Below, piece by piece: positions 7,968 through 15,677 of a stretch of 18,760 nt of DNA; within the stretch, counting starts at the first letter, position 1; each line of letters opens with the position of its first letter. Under the pieces are notes generated by a model that saw only the letters and a list, made by a program, of their open reading frames with translations, made no database searches and had not been told where the DNA came from. This DNA is from JAVVEG01 sp041689205. Its GTDB lineage: Bacteria; Pseudomonadota; Gammaproteobacteria; Pseudomonadales; Pseudohongiellaceae. Position numbers and translations under genes: made by a program. Location of the stretch: NCBI GenBank assembly GCA_041689205.1, contig JBDNGQ010000060.1, positions 1 to 18,760 of the forward strand, given 5' to 3'.

Positions 7968-9185
7968 TCAGGATGTGTACCGTTCGAAAACCAGACTTGC
8001 ATTGGTACCCCCGAATCCAAAGCTGTTGGACATGATGCAATTGAGTTTAACGTTATCCAGTCGTTCACGCACAATGTTCAAGCCTTCGGCTTCAGGAACC
8101 AGTTCATCAATATTGGCCGAGGCGCAGACAAAATCATTTTCCATCATCAGCAGACTGTAGATGGCTTCCTGCGCGCCAGTGGCACCCAGGGAATGTCCGG
8201 TAAGCGACTTGGTGGAGTTAATCAGCGGCGATTTACCATCGAATACCTGCTTAATGGCCTTCAATTCAGAAATGTCGCCTGCCGGTGTGCTGGTGCCATG
8301 AGTATTCAGATAATCGACTGGCGCAGTGGCGGTGCTCATAGCCATCTGCATACAGCGGATGCCGCCTTCGCCTGAGGGGGAAACCATATCGTAGCCATCG
8401 GAAGTGGCGCCATAACCGGTGATTTCAGCGTATATTTTTGCGCCGCGTTTAAGCGCGTGATCCAGGGCTTCAATCACCAGGACTGCGCCACCACCGGCAA
8501 TCACAAAGCCGTCGCGTTGTGTATCAAAGGCTCTGGAGGCAATTTCCGGGGTGTCGTTATATTTTGTAGACAGCGCGCCCATCGCATCAAACATATTGGT
8601 CATTGACCAGTGCTCGGATTCGCCACCACCGGCAAACACCACATCCTGCTTGTTCAATTGAATCAGTTCTACGGCATTGCCGATGCAATGTGCGCTGGTG
8701 GCGCAGGCAGAGGAAATCGAATAATTGACGCCTTTGATGGCAAATGGTGTCGCCAGACAGGCAGATACCGTGCTGCCCATGGTGCGCGTTACGCGATAAG
8801 GACCTATTCGACGCAGACCCTGATTGCGCAGGATATCCGCTGCTTCTACCTGATCCGCGGTGGAAGAACCGCCAGCACCCATAATAATACCGGTGCGGAA
8901 ATTGGATACCTCTTCGGGTTTCAGTTCGGCATCTTTAATCGCCTGTTCCATGGACAGATAGCCAAACGCTGCGGCATCGCCCATGAAGCGCAGGATTTTG
9001 CGGTCGATCAATGCCGATAAATCCAGATCGATGCTGCCGGAAATATGACTGCGCAGGCCCATCTCCTTGTAGGTCGGATTGAAGCGGATACCGCTGCGTG
9101 CGAGCCGGAGTGACTCTAATACCGTCTGCTTGTCATTGCCCAGGCAGGAAACTATGCCAATCCCGGTAACTACTACACGTCTCAT
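7968..9185 (-). CDS. fabB: 3-oxoacyl-ACP synthase I (KAS I)
   Basis: A 405-residue cytoplasmic condensing enzyme, nearly the length of E. coli FabB (406), which extends acyl-ACP with malonyl-ACP and is needed for long unsaturated chains. The Cys-His-His triad is complete: Cys161 in ISSACATSAHCIGNA, His296 in YLNTHGTSTP and His331 in LTGHSLGATG. Typical FabB blocks are DRKILRFMGDAA, DAMGALSTKYNDTPE, RDGFVIAGGGAV and the C-terminal NSFGFGGTNASLVF. The ATG at 9185 starts MRRVVVTGIGIVS and has a GAGG five bases upstream; an in-frame TTG at 9200 is rejected. It lies 55 bp downstream of fabA, forming the fabAB pair, and 7 bp before the nDsbD gene. Confidence 0.98.
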   Translation of the reverse strand: MRRVVVTGIGIVSCLGNDKQTVLESLRLARSGIRFNPTYKEMGLRSHISGSIDLDLSALIDRKILRFMGDAAAFGYLSMEQAIKDAELKPEEVSNFRTGIIMGAGGSSTADQVEAADILRNQGLRRIGPYRVTRTMGSTVSACLATPFAIKGVNYSISSACATSAHCIGNAVELIQLNKQDVVFAGGGESEHWSMTNMFDAMGALSTKYNDTPEIASRAFDTQRDGFVIAGGGAVLVIEALDHALKRGAKIYAEITGYGATSDGYDMVSPSGEGGIRCMQMAMSTATAPVDYLNTHGTSTPAGDISELKAIKQVFDGKSPLINSTKSLTGHSLGATGAQEAIYSLLMMENDFVCASANIDELVPEAEGLNIVRERLDNVKLNCIMSNSFGFGGTNASLVFERYTS

Positions 9186-9240
9186 AAAAACCTCATGCAA
9201 TCTTGTTCTAATAAATAGCAGACTTCAGCCGGACTCGTGT

Positions 9241-9768
9241 CTAAAACTGTTTGTCTGGCGTAAATAGCCCTACTTTCAATGCCTTGGTGGTGTATATCAC
9301 TTTGCCATCGCACGCCACTGTGCCATCAGCAATGCCCATAACCAGTTTGCGTTCAATAACGCGACTCAATGATAGCGCATAGGTTACTTTTTTGGCATCG
9401 GGCAAGATTTCACCAGTAAACTTGATTTCGCCAGCTCCCAGGGCACGTCCTTTACCAGGATTGCCACGCCAGCCCAGATAAAAGCCCAACAGTTGCCACA
9501 TCGCGTCAAGCCCAAGGCAACCTGGCATAACCGGATCTTCGGGAAAATGGCAGGCAAAGAACCACAAATCAGGATTGATATCGAGTTCGGCGATAACCTG
9601 ACCTTTGCCATGTTCACCGCCAGAACTGTTGATCTCGACGATACGGTCAGCCATCAGCATATTGCCTACTGGCAGGCGCGCATTACCGGGTCCGAACAGT
9701 CGTCCGTAACCACAATCCAGCAACTCGTCGCGACTGTAGCTACTCTTAGGAATAAAGCCATTATTCAT
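9241..9768 (-). CDS. fabA: 3-hydroxydecanoyl-ACP dehydratase/isomerase
   Basis: A 175-residue hot-dog fold enzyme (E. coli FabA has 172). It dehydrates 3-hydroxydecanoyl-ACP and isomerises trans-2- to cis-3-decenoyl-ACP, the branch point to unsaturated fatty acids. The catalytic segment LDINPDLWFFACHFPEDP holds His74, and VMPGCLGLDAMWQLLGFYLG holds Asp88. GKGRALGAGEIKFTGEILP and the C-terminal KALKVGLF are also FabA-specific, which separates it from FabZ (about 145 residues). No Shine-Dalgarno sequence is visible before the ATG; the upstream bases read GAAAATTCCCCT. It is the first gene of the leftward array, with a candidate promoter about 60-90 bases upstream, and together with FabB shows the anaerobic-type unsaturated fatty-acid pathway. 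Confidence 0.98.
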   Translation of the reverse strand: MNNGFIPKSSYSRDELLDCGYGRLFGPGNARLPVGNMLMADRIVEINSSGGEHGKGQVIAELDINPDLWFFACHFPEDPVMPGCLGLDAMWQLLGFYLGWRGNPGKGRALGAGEIKFTGEILPDAKKVTYALSLSRVIERKLVMGIADGTVACDGKVIYTTKALKVGLFTPDKQF

Positions 9769-9826
9769 AGGGGAATTTTCGTTGAAAATAGGTGATTTAC
9801 TTGGGGGCTATGCCGCTGAACATGCG

Positions 9827-9855
9827 ATATTATCTCGGGCAGGCGAAATAATCGA
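9827..9855 (-). promoter_or_regulatory. Candidate sigma-70-type promoter for fabA
   Basis: On the minus strand a TAATAT hexamer (9827-9832) lies 17 bases downstream of TCGATT (9850-9855). The -10 is good and the -35 poor (three of six consensus bases). It would give a leader of roughly 50 bases before the fabA ATG. Read from sequence only; no start site is known. Confidence 0.3.
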
Positions 9856-9881
9856 CAGCATTTTTATTTCAGACTCATCAG

Positions 9882-9892
9882 GCACATTGTGC
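9882..9892. promoter_or_regulatory. Perfect palindrome, possible operator in the fabA-manC region
   Basis: GCACA-T-TGTGC is an exact inverted repeat with a one-base centre, upstream of the candidate fabA promoter and about 115 bp before manC. It is short enough to arise by chance and does not match an operator I can name. Confidence 0.2.
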
Positions 9893-10004
9893 TGCAGCCG
9901 TTTAACAAGGCCATAAAAACAGACGAGCCCCATGAGATTTGCGGACAGGAGCCTGATAAAATCCGCCGCGTGACCGTATGCACTTTACCTGACAGGAATG
10001 TTTA

Positions 10005-11447
10005 ATGATTATCCCCGTAGTGCTTGCCGGAGGATCCGGATCCCGCCTCTGGCCTTTGTCGCGTCAACTTCATCCTAAACAATTTATCGCGTTCAACAGT
10101 GCTGAGGATACCGAACAGCAGACCCTCTTTCAGATGACTTTAAGTCGCCTGCAGGAAATTCCCGAGCTGGGCGCGCCAATTATCGTCTGCAATGAAGATC
10201 ATCGCTTTCTGGTTGCCGAGCAGTTGCGTCAGCTGGGCATTACTGGCGCGACTATTCTGCTCGAACCGGTTGGTCGCAATACTGCCCCTGCGGTGGCGAT
10301 GGCGGCATTAATTGCTGCTCCTGATGATCGCCTGCTGGTGTTGCCGGCGGATCATGTCATTGGTAACCGTCAGGCATTGCAAGCCGTGATTGTGCAGGGT
10401 GATGAGCTGGCCAGATCCGGGCATCTGGTGACCTTTGGAATTGTCGCTGACAGTCCGGAAACGGGTTACGGCTATATTCAATGCGGCACAGCAATAGACG
10501 GAAATGCTTACAAGGTGCAGCGTTTCGTTGAGAAGCCTGCGCTGGACACTGCTCAGCAATATCTGGACAGCGGTGATTATTTCTGGAATAGCGGTATGTT
10601 CATGTTCACCGCTGCGGCTTATCTGGACGAACTCGTCGAGCATGCACCGCATATGCTGCAGGTCTGCCGCATTGCTCATGTCGGGCTCAAGAAAGATAAT
10701 GACTTCACCCGCATTCCTGCCGAGATCTTCAGTACCTGCCCCAGTGATTCCATCGACTATGCGGTGATGGAGAAAACCGCACAAGCTGCCGTTATTCCTC
10801 TTGATGCGCAGTGGAGCGATCTGGGGGCATGGAATTCACTCTGGGAAATCGCAGATAAGGACGCCGACCAGAACGTCATCCTGGGTGATGTAAACTGTAT
10901 TGCAGTGAAAAACAGTTATATTCGCTCTGAATCGCGGCTGGTTGCTGTCATTGGGGTCGAGGATCTGGTCATCGTTGAAACTGCGGATGCTGTGCTGGTT
11001 GCCAGGAAAGATCAGGTACAGGCAGTCAAACAGATAGTTCAGCAACTGGAGCAGTCCGGTCGAAGCGAATCGCTTAACCATACGCTGGTGTATCGGCCGT
11101 GGGGTTCTTATCAATCACTGGCACTGGGCCAGGGTTATCAGGTCAAACACATCTGCGTGAAACCCGGTGCATCGCTGTCCCTGCAGATGCATCATCAGCG
11201 TGCCGAGCACTGGGTGCTGATCAAGGGCAAAGCGACGGTTACCTGCGGTGATAAGGAGTTTGAGCTGCGGGTGAATGAATCAACGTATATCCCCCTGGGC
11301 AGCAAACACCGACTTCATAATGCAGGCGATGCATGGGTGGAGTTGGTCGAAGTGCAAACCGGCGAATACCTGGGCGAGGATGATATTGTCAGATTTGACG
11401 ATGTCTATGGACGTGCGCCAGCAGCGGCGCAGCACCAGCCAGGTTAA
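10005..11447 (+). CDS. manC: Mannose-1-phosphate guanylyltransferase / mannose-6-phosphate isomerase (type II)
   Basis: A 480-residue bifunctional enzyme (E. coli CpsB/ManC 478). The N-terminal nucleotidyltransferase (about 1-290) starts IIPVVLAGGSGSRLWPLSR, with the GGSGSR loop that binds GTP, and has LEPVGRNTAPAVA (86-98), VLPADH (112-117), VEKP (175-178) and YFWNSGMFMF (192-201). The C-terminal cupin isomerase domain (about 360-470) begins RPWGSYQ, and the metal-binding histidines fall in LQMHHQRAEHWV (393-404) plus SKHRLHN (433-439). It converts fructose 6-phosphate to mannose 6-phosphate and, after ManB, mannose 1-phosphate to GDP-mannose. It opens the operon, with AGGA seven bases before the ATG; galU follows after 38 bp. 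No membrane segments; cytoplasmic. Confidence 0.97.
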   Translation: MIIPVVLAGGSGSRLWPLSRQLHPKQFIAFNSAEDTEQQTLFQMTLSRLQEIPELGAPIIVCNEDHRFLVAEQLRQLGITGATILLEPVGRNTAPAVAMAALIAAPDDRLLVLPADHVIGNRQALQAVIVQGDELARSGHLVTFGIVADSPETGYGYIQCGTAIDGNAYKVQRFVEKPALDTAQQYLDSGDYFWNSGMFMFTAAAYLDELVEHAPHMLQVCRIAHVGLKKDNDFTRIPAEIFSTCPSDSIDYAVMEKTAQAAVIPLDAQWSDLGAWNSLWEIADKDADQNVILGDVNCIAVKNSYIRSESRLVAVIGVEDLVIVETADAVLVARKDQVQAVKQIVQQLEQSGRSESLNHTLVYRPWGSYQSLALGQGYQVKHICVKPGASLSLQMHHQRAEHWVLIKGKATVTCGDKEFELRVNESTYIPLGSKHRLHNAGDAWVELVEVQTGEYLGEDDIVRFDDVYGRAPAAAQHQPG

Positions 11448-11485
11448 AACTTATCACGCAGCTCAGATAGCAATAAAAGGAGATT

Positions 11486-12316
11486 ATGGCGCAGATCAGT
11501 AAATGTTTATTTCCCGCAGCAGGATACGGGACGCGCTTCCTGCCGGTTACCAAATCCATGCCCAAAGAAATGCTGCCTTTGGTGAATAAGCCCTTGATTC
11601 AATACGGCGTTGAAGAGGCGATGGCTGCTGGCATCACCGGCATGGCAATTGTAACTGGGCGCGGCAAACGGGCGCTGGAAGACCATTTCGACATCAGCTA
11701 TGAGCTGGAACATCAGATTGCCGGTACCGACAAAGAGAATGCACTGACTGACATCCGTCACATCATTGAGGTGTGCACCTTCTCCTATACCCGGCAGATA
11801 GCAATGCGCGGCCTGGGTCATGCCATCCTGACCGGCGAAACATTGATTGGCCATGAGGCCTTCGCGGTCATTCTGGCAGACGATTATTGTGTAACTGACG
11901 GTGATGGCGTATTGACGCAGATGGTCGAACTGTACGAGAAATATCAGTGCAGTATTGTTGCGATTGAGGAAGTGCCGCGTGAAGAGACTGACAAGTACGG
12001 CATTGTGGTTGGCAAGGAAGAAGAGCAAGGGATTTTTCGGGTCAGCGAAATGGTTGAAAAACCGGATCCAGCGAACGCACCGAGCAATCTGGCCATCATC
12101 GGGCGCTATATTCTGACTCCGGATATCTTCGATATTCTGCGCCAGACCCCGCCAGGCCGGAACAACGAAATTCAGATCACTGATGCCTTGATGACGCAAG
12201 CCAGAATGGGCAAAGTTATCGGCTATAAATTCAAAGGCAAACGCTTTGACTGCGGCAGCATTGATGGGTTTATGGCGGCATCGAATTACAACTACGACAA
12301 TCTTTACAAAAAATAA
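11486..12316 (+). CDS. galU: UTP-glucose-1-phosphate uridylyltransferase
   Basis: A 276-residue nucleotidyltransferase, slightly shorter than the 290-300 residues of many GalU proteins but collinear with them. It makes UDP-glucose from UTP and glucose 1-phosphate. The UTP-binding N-terminus is CLFPAAGYGTRFLPVTKSMPKEMLP (7-31), with the conserved Lys-Pro turn in NKPLIQY. AIVTGRGKRALEDHFD, RGLGHAI (109-115), ILADDYC (129-135) and EMVEKPDP (188-195) are family blocks, and GNNEIQ-like RNNEIQITDA ends the active site region. The start is supported by a strong AAGGAGATT before the ATG. It sits between manC and manB with gaps of 38 and 32 bp, so it is almost certainly co-transcribed with them. Confidence 0.97.
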   Translation: MAQISKCLFPAAGYGTRFLPVTKSMPKEMLPLVNKPLIQYGVEEAMAAGITGMAIVTGRGKRALEDHFDISYELEHQIAGTDKENALTDIRHIIEVCTFSYTRQIAMRGLGHAILTGETLIGHEAFAVILADDYCVTDGDGVLTQMVELYEKYQCSIVAIEEVPREETDKYGIVVGKEEEQGIFRVSEMVEKPDPANAPSNLAIIGRYILTPDIFDILRQTPPGRNNEIQITDALMTQARMGKVIGYKFKGKRFDCGSIDGFMAASNYNYDNLYKK

Positions 12317-12348
12317 CTCACACTCGGATTGATCCAGGGAAGACGATT

Positions 12349-13695
12349 ATGGCCAGTGCAATCACCTGTTTTAAAGCGTATGACATCCGCGGCCGGGTGC
12401 CCGATCAGCTTAATGAAGACGTCGCTTATCGCATTGGACGGGCTTATGCCATGTGGCTGCAACCTCGCAATGTCGTGGTCGGCTATGATATCCGCCTGAG
12501 CAGTAAAGCCCTCTGCCAGGCATTGATTCAGGGGCTACTTGAATCCGGTGTGGACGTCATCGATATAGGTCAGTGCGGCACCGAGGAAATTTATTTTGCC
12601 ACCTCGCATCTGCAGACTGCCGGCGGCATTGTGGTAACGGCAAGCCATAACCCACGCGACTACAATGGCATGAAACTGGTGCGCGAGGACTCCAAACCCA
12701 TCAGCGGTGACACTGGTCTGAACGAGATCAAACAGCTTGCTGAACAGGACAACTTTTCTGATGCAGGCAAGCGCGGTCAGTTAACGCGGCAGGATACCCG
12801 CCCTGCCTATATCGAACATCTGCTTACCTACATTGATCACAGCGTGCTGAAGCCCTTAAAACTGGTAGTGAATGCTGGCAATGGTGGGGCCGGAGCGGTG
12901 GTGGATCTGCTGGAAGCTCAGCTGCCGTTTGAGTTTATAAAAGTGCACCACGAGGCCGATGGCCATTTCCCTAACGGCGTACCCAATCCTCTGCTGGAGG
13001 AGAATCGACAGCCCACCATTGATGCCATTGTCAGCAGTGGCGCTGATCTGGGTATCGCCTGGGACGGCGATTTTGACCGTTGTTTCTTTTTTGATGAACA
13101 CGGCAGTTTTGTCGAAGGCTATTACATTGTCGGCCTGCTGGCGCAGAGCTTTCTGGAGTCAAACCCAGGCGCAAAAATTATTCATGACCCGCGTCTTACC
13201 TGGAACACCATTGAGATCGCAAAACAGTATGGGGGGCAGGCCATCCAGTGTAAAACCGGTCATGCCTTCATCAAAGAGCGCATGCGCATTGAGGATGCCG
13301 TCTATGGCGGCGAGATGAGTGCGCATCATTATTTTCGAGATTTCGCCTACTGCGACAGCGGCATGATTCCCTGGCTGCTGGTGGCAGAAATGATCTGCAA
13401 GACTGGCAAGACGCTTTCGCAACTGGTCAGTGAGCGCATGCAGGCATTTCCGGCTAGCGGCGAAATTAACAGAACCGTTGATGATGCCGCTGCCTTGTTG
13501 AAAGCGGTAGAAGCCAGGTACAGCAGTACCGCCGAAGCAGTGGATTACACCGATGGGCTGAGCATGGAATTTGATAACTGGCGCTTTAATCTGCGCATGT
13601 CGAATACTGAGCCGGTAGTGCGATTGAATGTGGAGTCGCGCGCGGATACAGCGTTGATGCGGATGAAAACAGCAGAACTGCTGTCCTTGTTCTAA
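12349..13695 (+). CDS. manB: Phosphomannomutase / phosphoglucomutase (CpsG/ManB type)
   Basis: A 448-residue alpha-D-phosphohexomutase, close to E. coli CpsG/ManB (456). It interconverts hexose 6- and 1-phosphates, here mannose for ManC and possibly glucose for GalU. All four active-site loops are present: the phosphoserine loop VTASHNPRDYNGMK with Ser99, the magnesium loop DGDFDR (239-244), the sugar-binding GEMSAHHYF (321-329) and the phosphate-binding RMSNTEPVVR (416-425). The N-terminal CFKAYDIRG also fits CpsG. The GEMSAHH loop is shared by mannose- and dual-specificity members, so the glucose activity (AlgC-like) is inference. It ends the operon; a convergent GNAT gene ends 28 bp away and no clear terminator hairpin separates them. 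The ribosome binding site (GGGAAGA) is modest. Confidence 0.96.
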   Translation: MASAITCFKAYDIRGRVPDQLNEDVAYRIGRAYAMWLQPRNVVVGYDIRLSSKALCQALIQGLLESGVDVIDIGQCGTEEIYFATSHLQTAGGIVVTASHNPRDYNGMKLVREDSKPISGDTGLNEIKQLAEQDNFSDAGKRGQLTRQDTRPAYIEHLLTYIDHSVLKPLKLVVNAGNGGAGAVVDLLEAQLPFEFIKVHHEADGHFPNGVPNPLLEENRQPTIDAIVSSGADLGIAWDGDFDRCFFFDEHGSFVEGYYIVGLLAQSFLESNPGAKIIHDPRLTWNTIEIAKQYGGQAIQCKTGHAFIKERMRIEDAVYGGEMSAHHYFRDFAYCDSGMIPWLLVAEMICKTGKTLSQLVSERMQAFPASGEINRTVDDAAALLKAVEARYSSTAEAVDYTDGLSMEFDNWRFNLRMSNTEPVVRLNVESRADTALMRMKTAELLSLF

Positions 13696-13723
13696 GCCGT
13701 GGTTGATACGAGACCAAGCAGCC

Positions 13724-14185
13724 TTATGATGGCAGGGGCTTCAACCCGCTGTCAGTCCAGCGCAGCTTATAACTCCATGTATCTTCACCGCTGATCTCAA
13801 AACCAAGCCGGCGATAAAACTCGCGGGCAGGATTTACTTTCAAGACACTCAGGCGCAGCGATTTCTGGTTTAGCGAGGCCTGAGTTTGAATGGTCTGCAG
13901 GATGCGGCTGCCAACACCCTGATTCTGGTAGTCGGGCAGTATCAACAGCATTTCCAGCCAGAGATGATCGGTTTTCTCAGTCAGGCTGTAAGCACCAACC
14001 GTTACACTGTTCAGCGCCGCAATCGAGAAGCTTGAAGGCGGCAGATTTTCGGCAAAACCATACTGCTGAAACAGTTCGTCCCAGCCCCAGGTGTCTTCAA
14101 TATAGCTCTTCATGGTGGTGCGAAATGTCTCGTACACCCACTCCATATCAGCTTTGCTGGCTTTGCGGAATGTAATCGAGTTCAT
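13724..14185 (-). CDS. GNAT family N-acetyltransferase
   Basis: A 153-residue protein with the GNAT fold. Motif A, the acetyl-CoA pyrophosphate loop, is seen at MLLILPDYQNQGVGSRILQTI (about 79-99; the QNQGVG core fits Q/R-x-x-G-x-G/A). Motif B follows as LRLSVLKVNPAREFYRRLGFEI (about 115-136), with the usual asparagine, FY and GF. Acetyl-CoA transfer to an amino group is therefore likely, but the acceptor is unknown. It is not close to RimI or RimJ in any signature I can recognise. It lies 36 bp after the RimB-RimK fusion gene on the same strand and may be co-transcribed. The ribosome binding site is weak. It converges on manB. Confidence 0.85.
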   Translation of the reverse strand: MNSITFRKASKADMEWVYETFRTTMKSYIEDTWGWDELFQQYGFAENLPPSSFSIAALNSVTVGAYSLTEKTDHLWLEMLLILPDYQNQGVGSRILQTIQTQASLNQKSLRLSVLKVNPAREFYRRLGFEISGEDTWSYKLRWTDSGLKPLPS

Positions 14186-14221
14186 ACGCTGGCACCGGGA
14201 ACCGCGCTGTTCTGGTCTCGT

Positions 14222-15631
14222 CTATTCATGTTTATCCAGGGGTACCGCCAGACGGCGCTTCCAACCCAGCTGCTTTTCGATTGCGCTGATCATACTACCG
14301 GCAACGTCCTTGCCACTGACTTCCTCTATTTCACCCAGTTGCGGCGAAGAATTCACGTCCAGCAGCAAGGGTCCTTTGCGGGAGCGGATAATATCCACGC
14401 CAGCCACTTTCAAGCCCATCACCCGGGTGGCGCGCACGGCAAGATTGCGCTCTTCACTGCTGGTTCTGACCGCAGAGAAAGACGCGCTGCGATGCAGATT
14501 GGCTCTGAATTCGCCAGGCGGGGCCTGTCTTTCTACCGCGCCGGCAACTTTGTTATCGACCACCAGAATACGCAGGTCGCGACCTTCGGCTTCCTTGATA
14601 AATTCCTGCACCAGTAAATGTGCCTGCAGAGATTTAAAGGCATTGATAATGCTCTCTGCGGCTGTGCGGGTATCGGCCAGCACACTGCCCCGGCCATGCG
14701 GACCTTCAAGCAGCTTCACCACCAGGGGCGCACCGTCAACCATGTCAATGAGGTCGTCGGTGTCCAGCGGGCTGTCGGCAAAACCTGAGGTAGGTATCGC
14801 CAGGCCATGCTGCAATAACAATTGCAGGGAATACAGTTTGTCACGGGAATGACCGATGGCTTCTGCAGAGTTGAGTGACCAGGTGCCGATGCTTTCAAAC
14901 TGCCGCACCAGGGCGCAGCCATAAAAAGTGAGATCCGGCCGGATGCGCGGAATGATGGCGTCCAGGTTATTCAGGATTTTGCCACCGCGATAGTGTATTT
15001 CCGGTGTCTCGGCATCCAGTTTCATATAGCACTGTTTGATGTCGTAGAAGCGAATGCGGTGACCGCGCTCCTCGCCCGCTTCCAGAATGCGTTGATTGCT
15101 ACGCAGTTCGGGATTGCTGGCCAGCAATCCAATGCTTAGACCGGCGCCCTCGCTGGTGTGGTCGGCGTACAGCTTCACTATCTGCTTTTCGGTGATGTCA
15201 CCACCCAGGCAGTCAGCGGCCGGATCCACCAGGATCCGGCCCATCATGGCTTCCCGTCCCAGCAGCATGCGAAAACCCATGGAATCGCGATTTCCCAGTG
15301 TCAGCTCAACGTCCCACGTGATTCCTGCATGTTTCAAGGTGGTTCTGATAACGTAGCGCTTTTCACTGATGCCGGTAGAGCTTTTGATCATCCGCTTATC
15401 CACGACCTCTGCTTCGCAGCGGACTATGGTGCGCCGGTTATTCTGCAGAGGGTGTACCTCAAAGCTCACCCACGAGACATCGTGACGTTTAAATGCGCGG
15501 ATATTAAAGGCATGTAAAGAAGATGTTTTAGCACCGGAGTCAACCCGGGCTTTGATAGCAGGAATGCCAAGTGCAGGTAAGGCGCACCATTCTTCGCTGC
15601 CAACAATTATCTTGTCATTTGTGTCGGTCAT
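14222..15631 (-). CDS. Fusion of RimB-like retropepsin protease domain and RimK-like ATP-grasp glutamate ligase
   Basis: A 469-residue protein of two parts. Residues 1-155 match the family annotated as ATP-dependent zinc protease (RimB-like, retropepsin-type): IVGSEEWCALPALGIPAIKARVD, with the aspartyl-protease-like VDSGAKTSSLHA (Asp31), KRYVIRTTL (91-99) and FRMLLGREAM (120-129). Residues 165-455 are a RimK ATP-grasp ligase: SIGLLASNPELRSNQRILEA, IIPRIRPDLTFYG (226-238), VVKLLEGPHGRGSVLA (304-319), VQEFIKEAEGRDLRILVV (341-358), GEFRANLHR (373-381) and the metal-binding LLDVNSSPQLGEIE (423-436). RimK proteins add glutamates to ribosomal protein S6 or to other peptides; S6 as target here is an assumption. 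It follows pgi by 46 bp with an AGGGAT before the ATG. A perfect 10-bp inverted repeat lies in the protease part. Confidence 0.92.
   Translation of the reverse strand: MTDTNDKIIVGSEEWCALPALGIPAIKARVDSGAKTSSLHAFNIRAFKRHDVSWVSFEVHPLQNNRRTIVRCEAEVVDKRMIKSSTGISEKRYVIRTTLKHAGITWDVELTLGNRDSMGFRMLLGREAMMGRILVDPAADCLGGDITEKQIVKLYADHTSEGAGLSIGLLASNPELRSNQRILEAGEERGHRIRFYDIKQCYMKLDAETPEIHYRGGKILNNLDAIIPRIRPDLTFYGCALVRQFESIGTWSLNSAEAIGHSRDKLYSLQLLLQHGLAIPTSGFADSPLDTDDLIDMVDGAPLVVKLLEGPHGRGSVLADTRTAAESIINAFKSLQAHLLVQEFIKEAEGRDLRILVVDNKVAGAVERQAPPGEFRANLHRSASFSAVRTSSEERNLAVRATRVMGLKVAGVDIIRSRKGPLLLDVNSSPQLGEIEEVSGKDVAGSMISAIEKQLGWKRRLAVPLDKHE
15218..15241. repeat. Perfect inverted repeat inside the protease-ligase gene
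   Basis: Two 10-bp arms, GGCCGGATCC and GGATCCGGCC, flank a four-base loop. The GC-rich hairpin lies in codons for a GRILVDPAA stretch that the family itself tends to conserve, so it may be a by-product of coding. No T-run follows on either strand, so it is not an intrinsic terminator. Confidence 0.6.
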
Positions 15632-15677
15632 GATCCCTGTGCCAGCGAACGCCCTTATTTTTAAGCGCTCAAGTGTA

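Larger units (their letters stand above)
9769..10004. other. Divergent intergenic region between fabA and manC
   Basis: These 236 bp must hold start signals for the leftward fabA array and the rightward manC operon. I see a plausible minus-strand promoter (9827-9855), a perfect 11-bp palindrome GCACATTGTGC (9882-9892) and a good manC ribosome binding site AGGA (9994-9997), seven bases before the ATG. A TAAAAT (9956-9961) could be a plus-strand -10 element for manC, but no good -35 is spaced to it. No open frame of interest and no RNA gene is evident. Confidence 0.6.

Noticed and set aside
7961..8074. Longer version of the nDsbD gene starting inside fabB
   Set aside because: It would place 38 residues of non-signal sequence ahead of a clear signal peptide; the ATG at 7960, just after the fabB stop, fits better.
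9186..9200. TTG start adding five residues to FabB
   Set aside because: The ATG at 9185 has a GAGG at good distance and matches the family N-terminus.
11507..12199. 230-codon open frame antisense to galU
   Set aside because: It lies wholly within galU, which has all family motifs, and its translation shows no recognisable domain. It is a codon-bias shadow.
13696..13723. Possible bidirectional terminator between convergent manB and GNAT genes
   Set aside because: No stem with a T-run is visible in the 28 bp on either strand.
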